Part shown: positions 58,150 to 64,000 of the stretch, one piece after another
Numbering within the stretch: position 1 is the stretch's first letter
Layout: each line of letters starts with the position of its first letter
Assembly (NCBI RefSeq): GCF_027887165.1
Contig: NC_077227.1
Coordinates: 67,211,607 to 67,275,606, forward strand
Source of the DNA: Monodelphis domestica
Lineage: Eukaryota > Chordata > Mammalia > Didelphimorphia > Didelphidae
Direction: 5' to 3'
DNA length: 64,000 nucleotides
Position numbers and translations under genes: made by a program
Notes under the pieces: generated by a model
What the model saw: the letters and a program-made list of their open reading frames with translations, nothing else
Databases searched by the model: none
What the model was told of the DNA's origin: nothing

Positions 58150-58780
58150 TTCCTAATAATTGATCTTCCAACATGTATCCTTTTATCCAAACCACTCTAT
58201 TTAGCTTTAAAACTTTTTTTAAACAGTTCAGATCTAATTACATTACTTCCTTATTCAATCATCTCCAGTGACTTCTTCCTATTACAACTAGGATCAAACA
58301 TAAAATCTTCTATTTGGCTTTTAAAACCCCCATATCCTGACCCGTTCCCACTTTTCCAGAGGGTATTTTTGGTCTTTTAAAAAAAATATCTTAATATCCT
58401 CTGAGGAGTCTATAATCCAGTGATCATGGGCTCCTTTATTATTCCTTGCACTGGGCAATTTATCTCCTGACACTAAATGTTTTCATTGGTTGCCCCTCAT
58501 GTCTGGAGCTCTTTCCTTCCTCATCTTCATCTTCAAGCTTCCCTATTCTGTTTTTATCCAAGTCTCAATTAAAACTCAATCTTCTTTAATGACCCTTTTC
58601 CAGTCTTCCTTATTCTTAGTGCCTTCCTTGTGAGACTATCCCTAATTTATCTTGGATGTGACTTCTTTGTGCATGGTTGTTGCATCTTCGCCTCTCTTAT
58701 TACAATGAATTCCTTGAAATCAAGGACATTTTTGTCTTTCTTTATTCTCTGCACTTAGCATGGTCCCTGCCATCTACAAG
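58150..58780 (+). repeat. L2 3' end
   Basis: CAGATCTAATTACATTACTTCC, TTTAAAACCCCCATATCCTGACC, CAATTAAAACTCAATCTTC and CTTAGCATGGTCCCTGCCATC follow L2 order. A foreign-looking piece sits at 58370-58440. Confidence 0.7.
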
Positions 58781-59499
58781 GTGACTCCTTTCTTTTCCAA
58801 GCAACAATGATGGGCTGAGTAAAAAACCTCTTTTCCCCAAATCCCAGACTTTCAAAGGTTCCCAGACTCTTAAAGCTATCTCTTTTTAAAACTTAAAAGG
58901 TCAGATTGTCTAGATTAATCTTCTTCACTTATAATGAAGGAACAAGTGCTAAGGCATGTACAAGTCACATGTTGGCCTCAAAGGGAAAGGATTTCCTTAT
59001 ACCATTTTCTCTTTTGTGACACCATCAGCTAAGGGAATCAAACTAGGATCAGAGAGATCCCCTAAGAGAGCCAAACTCTTTCTCATATAACACATCACCT
59101 CTATATGAAGAATTACCTGACTGATTGAAGGGATCATTCATTCTTGGAAAGGCATAAAGGTGACCCATCAATTTCAGCATCTTGTAGTTGAACCATAAAC
59201 ATCAAATCAACAAGCATTTGTTAGAGTGCTACTAGAAGTAATTTCATTCAGTTTGTATGGGAAAGGTGAATTCCCATGAAGATGAAATGGCCCTAAGGCC
59301 ATGTCAGGTTTCTAGAAGGTTTCTGAAAAGTGCAATTTGAAAAAAAAAATCATGATATGAATTCCCTCAGACACTTTCTTTCTAAATGTAAGAGTTTTAT
59401 TATCTTCTACCTGCAATTACAAATCCATCCTCTATTCCCAGTAATAGCACCCCAGAATGCCAGTCAAAAGCCCCCTTAATTTGTCTAACTGCAGCCTTC
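58781..59499. other. Unassigned intergenic sequence
   Basis: No gene or repeat family recognised. Confidence 0.5.
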
Positions 59500-60110
59500 T
59501 AAATTTATATGTGTATTTCCAGAAATAAAGTGACCAGTGATGCATATATCATCCCAGGAGGGAACACATCTTAGCTGTATAAAAGGGATGCTTAGGTTTT
59601 TGGTTTTATTCATTCTCACTCTTTGGAGATGCAGAATTTTGGTCACAACACTCCTTGACCTATTGTGTCTAAAAATATTCTACAATGAATCCTAAATTCT
59701 TTTCCTGGTTCACACCTGAAAATTCAGAATTCATTATCTTATGAATTTGGTTTGGATTATTGTTCTTGCCTTACACTGAAGCTCATTTCCTATTTGTCTG
59801 CCAAGTCACATAGCCTCTTGAGATCTTCCTACATTTAAACTCCATTAACTTGGCATTTCACTATCTGTACAAGCTTTGAGCCATGGGCAAATCTGATGAT
59901 ATCACCAACCATTCCCTTTTCCAGATCATTTATAAAAATGTTAAGTAAGCCTGGTCCCAGCACTAATCCCAGAGGGATTCATAATATATTCTCATGATAG
60001 GTGTCCAGAATCACCTTGGTACAGACCTAATGATGAAGAGGTGTGTCTAGCTTGATAGTGCCTTAAAATGAGGACATTATTGCAGCAGACAAACTGTCAT
60101 TTATCAGTCA
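59500..60110 (-). mobile_element. L3/CR1 LINE remnant, minus
   Basis: Antisense L3/CR1 order: GATATCACCAACCATTCCC, then CATTTATAAAAATGTTAAGTAAG and CCAGCACTAATCCCAGAGG. Confidence 0.55.
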
Positions 60111-60839
60111 TGCTTTGTCTAAGTATATTTGTACCTTATCCTTACTAACTGGAAGCTTAGCTGCCCATGAAAACTTGAGAATAGACTGACTATGCTCATG
60201 GCAATCCCCTCTTATTATGATTTCACCTATTGTGTGCTGGCATTCCACCCACCCTATCCCACCCACTGGTAAACAGTTTTACCAGTCCATCACTCTACCT
60301 TGTTCTCTCCATGATCTCCGACAGTATATCTTGACTTCTTTAGACTATCCTTTGGGTCATAGCTTGTACCACACTTTCTCCAACTCTTCTCCTCCTCTTT
60401 TTCCTCCCTTCCCACATTCTTTCAATCATTTTAAATCACCAGAAAACTCTGGACCCTCTCCAAGAGAAGTTTGAGTGTCAGTCAGAATAAAGTAGTTTGG
60501 AAGAACTGATGGCATGAAGCAAAATATTATTTTGACAATCAATTACTACATATTCGTTGAGTATATACTCTAACCCCATTCATGGGCAGAAAAATGAGTC
60601 AGAAAAATACTTTAACCACATGGTCCTTAGTTTCCACACGTGTTATATGAAGGAGTTGGATGAGAAGTATTTTAAGTCCTTTATGGATTTGGATTTATGA
60701 GGCTAACAATTGAGGTCGGAACAAAATTGATCTTTTTCCATATATTTCCTTTCCTAAGTCAAACACACACACACACAATTGATTCATCAAATGGTTATAT
60801 TTTCAGTGTGAATTTAAAATATAACATATTAAAGTATGT
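60111..60839. other. Unassigned intergenic sequence
   Basis: Holds a Pro/Ser-rich chance ORF (60217-60474) and a short (CA)n. Nothing else was recognised. Confidence 0.45.
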
Positions 60840-61480
60840 TTTTCTTTTTGTTTTTATAACATAGTCATTTCTGGAAATATCTCATTTTTGGCCTATATTC
60901 ACCAACTGAAATTAAATCTTTCCATGTAACATAGAAAAAAATGAAGCACAAATATCTGATACCTGTCTCTTAATATATTCTACATTCTATGCTATTAGTC
61001 TCCTACCTCTCTTCTGAGATGAGAGAAGTATTCTACATTCTCTGTTCTCTGGGAGCATTACCGGTTTTTCAGCTATTTATAGTTGCTTCCCTGTAATGAT
61101 ATTTTAAATTGATGTTAGTGCAGTCATTAAACATAAATAATTTAATTTTGTTTCTGTTTACTTCATTTTGCATCTATTCATACAAATCTTTCCATGTTTT
61201 TCTGGATTTATCACTTTCCTAATTTCTTATTATACAACATCATTCCATTTCATTTCATATACCACATTGTATTTAGCATTCCCTCATTTTTTTTTTGCTA
61301 GCAACTTTGTTACCCATTCTGTGCTGCATAATGAAGTGGTGCTAGTAATTTTAATATATTTGCCCTTGCTTTCTGTCTTTAACCTCTTTGAAGTATATTT
61401 TCAAAAGTTAAAGTGCTGGATATTCTTTATTTTAAATTTTCTACCATGAATAATTTGAGGAATAAATTGCTCTACCACCA
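60840..61480 (-). mobile_element. L1 3' remnant, minus
   Basis: Decayed antisense L1 3' segments: ACTTCATTTTGCATCTATTC, CATACAAATCTTTCCATG, GCTAGCAACTTTGTTACC. Confidence 0.5.
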
Positions 61481-61734
61481 GTCTATTAGGAAGTTTTGAC
61501 ATAAGGGAGTTTTTTGTCACCAAAGCCACTCTTACACAACTTGTTCTCATTACTTTGCCTGGACATAGATCTGATAAAAGGTAATCAATTCAAGTAAATG
61601 CATAATCTTGGTTCTATTTTTAAATGTAAGATCTATGGTTAAGTCTGGTAAATATGGACTGAATAAGTAAGAAAACACTCCATGGAGTAGGAGGTTTTGA
61701 GTTGGGCTAAGAGTGATCAGTGCAATTTAGATGA

Positions 61735-61900
61735 TGTTTAGACCTAAAATGTATCTTATCTAATAACAGACCCTCATTTTACATATGGGCAAGCCAAGGC
61801 AAAGAAAGATTCTATAACTACCTGAAGGTTACTGATGTTATTAATGGCAAAGATAGCAGTCATACATCTAAATCAAATGCTCAGTCTATTTCCACTTGCT
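61735..61900 (-). repeat. MIR fragment
   Basis: CCTCATTTTACATATGGGCAAG, then CAGTCATACATCTAAATC. Confidence 0.45.
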
Positions 61901-63344
61901 GTTTCTCTAAGTGAAGATCTTCCTATGTCTTCATATTCAGAATTTTTCCTTCTTATTGCTGATTCCTAGTTCTGTGCCTTCTGACTGAAGCTCTTCATGC
62001 ATACATAAGAGATCTCTCTACTGTGAATTTCTTCATCTAGAAAGGGAAAGAGGGGAAAGGAGAGAATTCTAGTTAAAAAGGGAAAAATTGTCATTGTGAG
62101 AACAAAAGGTAGAATTTTATGGATGTCTGTGAATGACTAGTTCAGAGAGATCTGATCCAAGGTAATAATATTTTATGAAAGGAGGTTAGATCAAAGAAGG
62201 AACCTGGAAGGTTAAATCAGAGGGGAAGGAGATTTAACAAGGTGAGCATTGATGAGTGAGAACAAGAGATTAGATTAAAAATAGAGAGGTGAGTAGAAGC
62301 GAGGGCCACTCATTGGTTAAAAAATAAATAAAAGAAAGGAAAAAAGGACATGAACTAAGAGATTCGCAAGAAGAGCTAGACCTGTATGAAAAGAAAAAGG
62401 TGAAAAAAGAGTTTATGCCCAAAAAAACTTAATAGCCAGGATGAAATTCTGCCTCAGCTAGAAATTTCTTATATCCTTCCTGTTAGAACTAGGAACATCC
62501 AGAATGAGGAAAAAGAAAAACAGCAAATGGATAATGTTTGAAAATTACTTTCATAATTGGTGATGCAAGTGGTACTTTACATATTTATTGTATCTCATTA
62601 TTTTACCTAGCATTTGCAGGTATGTTGACATTAAGTGAATTGTCTTTATCTCCCAAACCTGAGAAACTTCCCTTTGCTGAAAATATATTTCTACCTGTTT
62701 TTGTCCTAAGATCTGAATAAAGAAAAATTATACAAATCTGTGACTTTTAGTGTCTTACAATCTAAAACAGATTCACAGATAAGGACAAAGGAGTTAAGTA
62801 TAACAAAATAAAAACCATTGACCAAGACATAATTGGGTATTAAAGTTTTAACAGCCTTGCCCAGTGATTTTAGGATTAAGCTTTTTTTTCTATTTCTGCC
62901 TAGAGTAATTTCAGCTGTGCCAATTAAGATTTGAAGTTAGAAAAGAAAGGAAATAAAAGAGGAGTTTCTCAACTTTTATTTTGCTTCTGTTTTTTTTTTT
63001 TCCCAAGGAGCCTGATATTTGGAATAAAAGGGTCAGAACAAAAATAGCTAATAGGAAATTGATCTTCAAGGTTGGTAGGGAGATAGTAAGTGATTATATA
63101 CAGTTGCTTTGGTGTCCAGTTCACCAATTCTAAGCACATAAGTAAGGGCGCCAAAAGAATCGGTGGATGGAATTGATAAGCAGTTCTCAGACATATAAAG
63201 AGTGAGAGAGGCATTGTGAGACTGGACAATGGAAGGGAAGGGGGAAAAAAGAAGAAAACATGGGAAAGGAGGAGAAAGATGTAAAAATGGAGGGAGGAAT
63301 ACCCGCACACTACTGTCCAGTAAGCTTAACTTTTTTTTTTAAGT
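61901..63344. other. Mostly unassigned, purine-rich in places
   Basis: 62040-62420 is rich in AAGGGAAAG-like purines. The 113- and 80-codon minus ORFs (62969-63310) come from a purine-rich plus strand and lack domains. Confidence 0.45.
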
Positions 63345-63490
63345 CTTCATCTTTTGCCTTGAATTAATAGAAGTATTGGTTTCAAAGCAGAAGAGTGGTC
63401 AATTAGAAAGGCTGGTTAATTAGGATTAAGTGACTTACCAAGGGTCATACAAATAGGTAATATCTGAGGTCAGATTTGAACCCCTTACTT
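63345..63490 (-). repeat. CORE-type SINE, minus, partial
   Basis: CAAAGCAGAAGAGTGG, then GATTAAGTGACTTACCAAGGG; the head end is missing. Confidence 0.75.
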
Positions 63491-63789
63491 TGATTATTTA
63501 ACAAAATGTAGCACATATTAATGAAAGGATGGTGAGTAAGCATCAAGAAAAAATAATGTAAGGCTACTTTGCTTCTTTCTTTCCTTTCCTTTCTCTTTTC
63601 CATCTTCTTTTTGACAGGGTTACTGTACTAGAAGAATGTTATTAATAGAGGTTTCTAAATTTTAGTAAAAACATTTAACAAATTCACTGAAATCTATTCT
63701 CGTGGGAGATAGGGGCTAGAATATAATGCATAAGGGTGATTCAGAGCTGTTTGAATGGCTAGTCTCCAAGAATAACCATTAAAAGTTCA

Positions 63790-64000
63790 ATGTCACATTG
63801 GAAGGTCAGTCAGTAGAATGCTACAAGAATTTGTGCTTAGGCTTGTGTTATTTTAACATTTTTTCAATACTTTTGATAAAAACGTAGATGACATGCTCAT
63901 CAAATTTATAGATGTCAAAGCTAGACAGAATAGCAAGTATGTTGGATGATAAAGTCTGGTTATAAAAGAGATATTTTGTCAAAAAACAATGGACTTTACA
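63790..64000 (+). mobile_element. L3/CR1 LINE remnant, runs off window
   Basis: GATAAAAACGTAGATGACATG, CATCAAATTTATAGATGTC and GTTGGATGATAAAGTC are plus-strand L3/CR1 sequence, like 43050-43500. Confidence 0.55.

Noticed and set aside
62969-63310. 113-codon minus-strand ORF
   Set aside because: Pro/Ser/Phe-rich product of a purine-rich plus strand with no recognisable domain.

Overview
The window is 64 kb of AT-rich vertebrate DNA with no recognisable cellular protein-coding gene. The repeats point to a marsupial (metatherian). There are many CORE/MIR-type and tRNA-derived SINEs of the kind common in marsupial genomes, L1 copies whose conserved 3' part recurs, and decayed L2 and L3/CR1 LINEs. 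There are also several retroviral solo LTRs. The species cannot be resolved from the sequence alone.

The centrepiece is a full-length, apparently very young endogenous retrovirus on the minus strand (LTR to LTR 23394-32187, 4-bp target duplication CTAG). Its two 584-bp LTRs look identical base for base. It carries open gag (29065-30819) and pro-pol (25477-29064) frames with every catalytic residue I looked for in place. Pol belongs to the gammaretrovirus-like group: DTGA protease, RT with YVDD, RNase H, HHCC/D,D-35-E integrase and a GPY/F-type tail. gag and pol share one frame, separated only by a UGA, and a 6-bp G/C-rich hairpin begins 3 nt after that stop, which suggests stop-codon readthrough. 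The Gag N-terminus is unusual: where a myristoylated matrix would be expected there is a transmembrane segment followed by a heptad-repeat coiled coil. No env is visible; about 1.5 kb between pol and the 3' LTR is A/T-rich and non-coding, with a candidate splice acceptor and a second copy of the polypurine-tract motif.

Layout on the + strand. 1-8 kb: degraded minus-strand L1, SINE, MIR and L2. 8.0-9.1 kb: a solo LTR related to the provirus, containing a long (GA)n tract. 9-22 kb: SINEs, L1 3' ends, L3/CR1 and three more solo LTRs (15342-15615, 19159-19976, 22331-22641). 22.7-33 kb: an old plus-strand L2 split first by a SINE and then by the provirus. 33-49 kb: L2, L1, SINE and MIR fragments, simple repeats and a solo LTR inside a MIR (41578-41894). 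49.9-50.6 kb: a repeat-poor segment richer in CpG that may be regulatory. 52.6-56.3 kb: the longest L1 remnant, split by a SINE with a 16-bp target duplication. 56-64 kb: SINEs, L2, L3/CR1 and a second repeat-poor segment at 57.2-57.8 kb.

The solo LTRs and the proviral LTR appear to form a loose superfamily. They show 4-bp target duplications and TG...CA ends; several carry a CACGTG E-box, and four LTR types carry an inverted repeat just downstream of the poly(A) signal whose arms differ in sequence but still pair.
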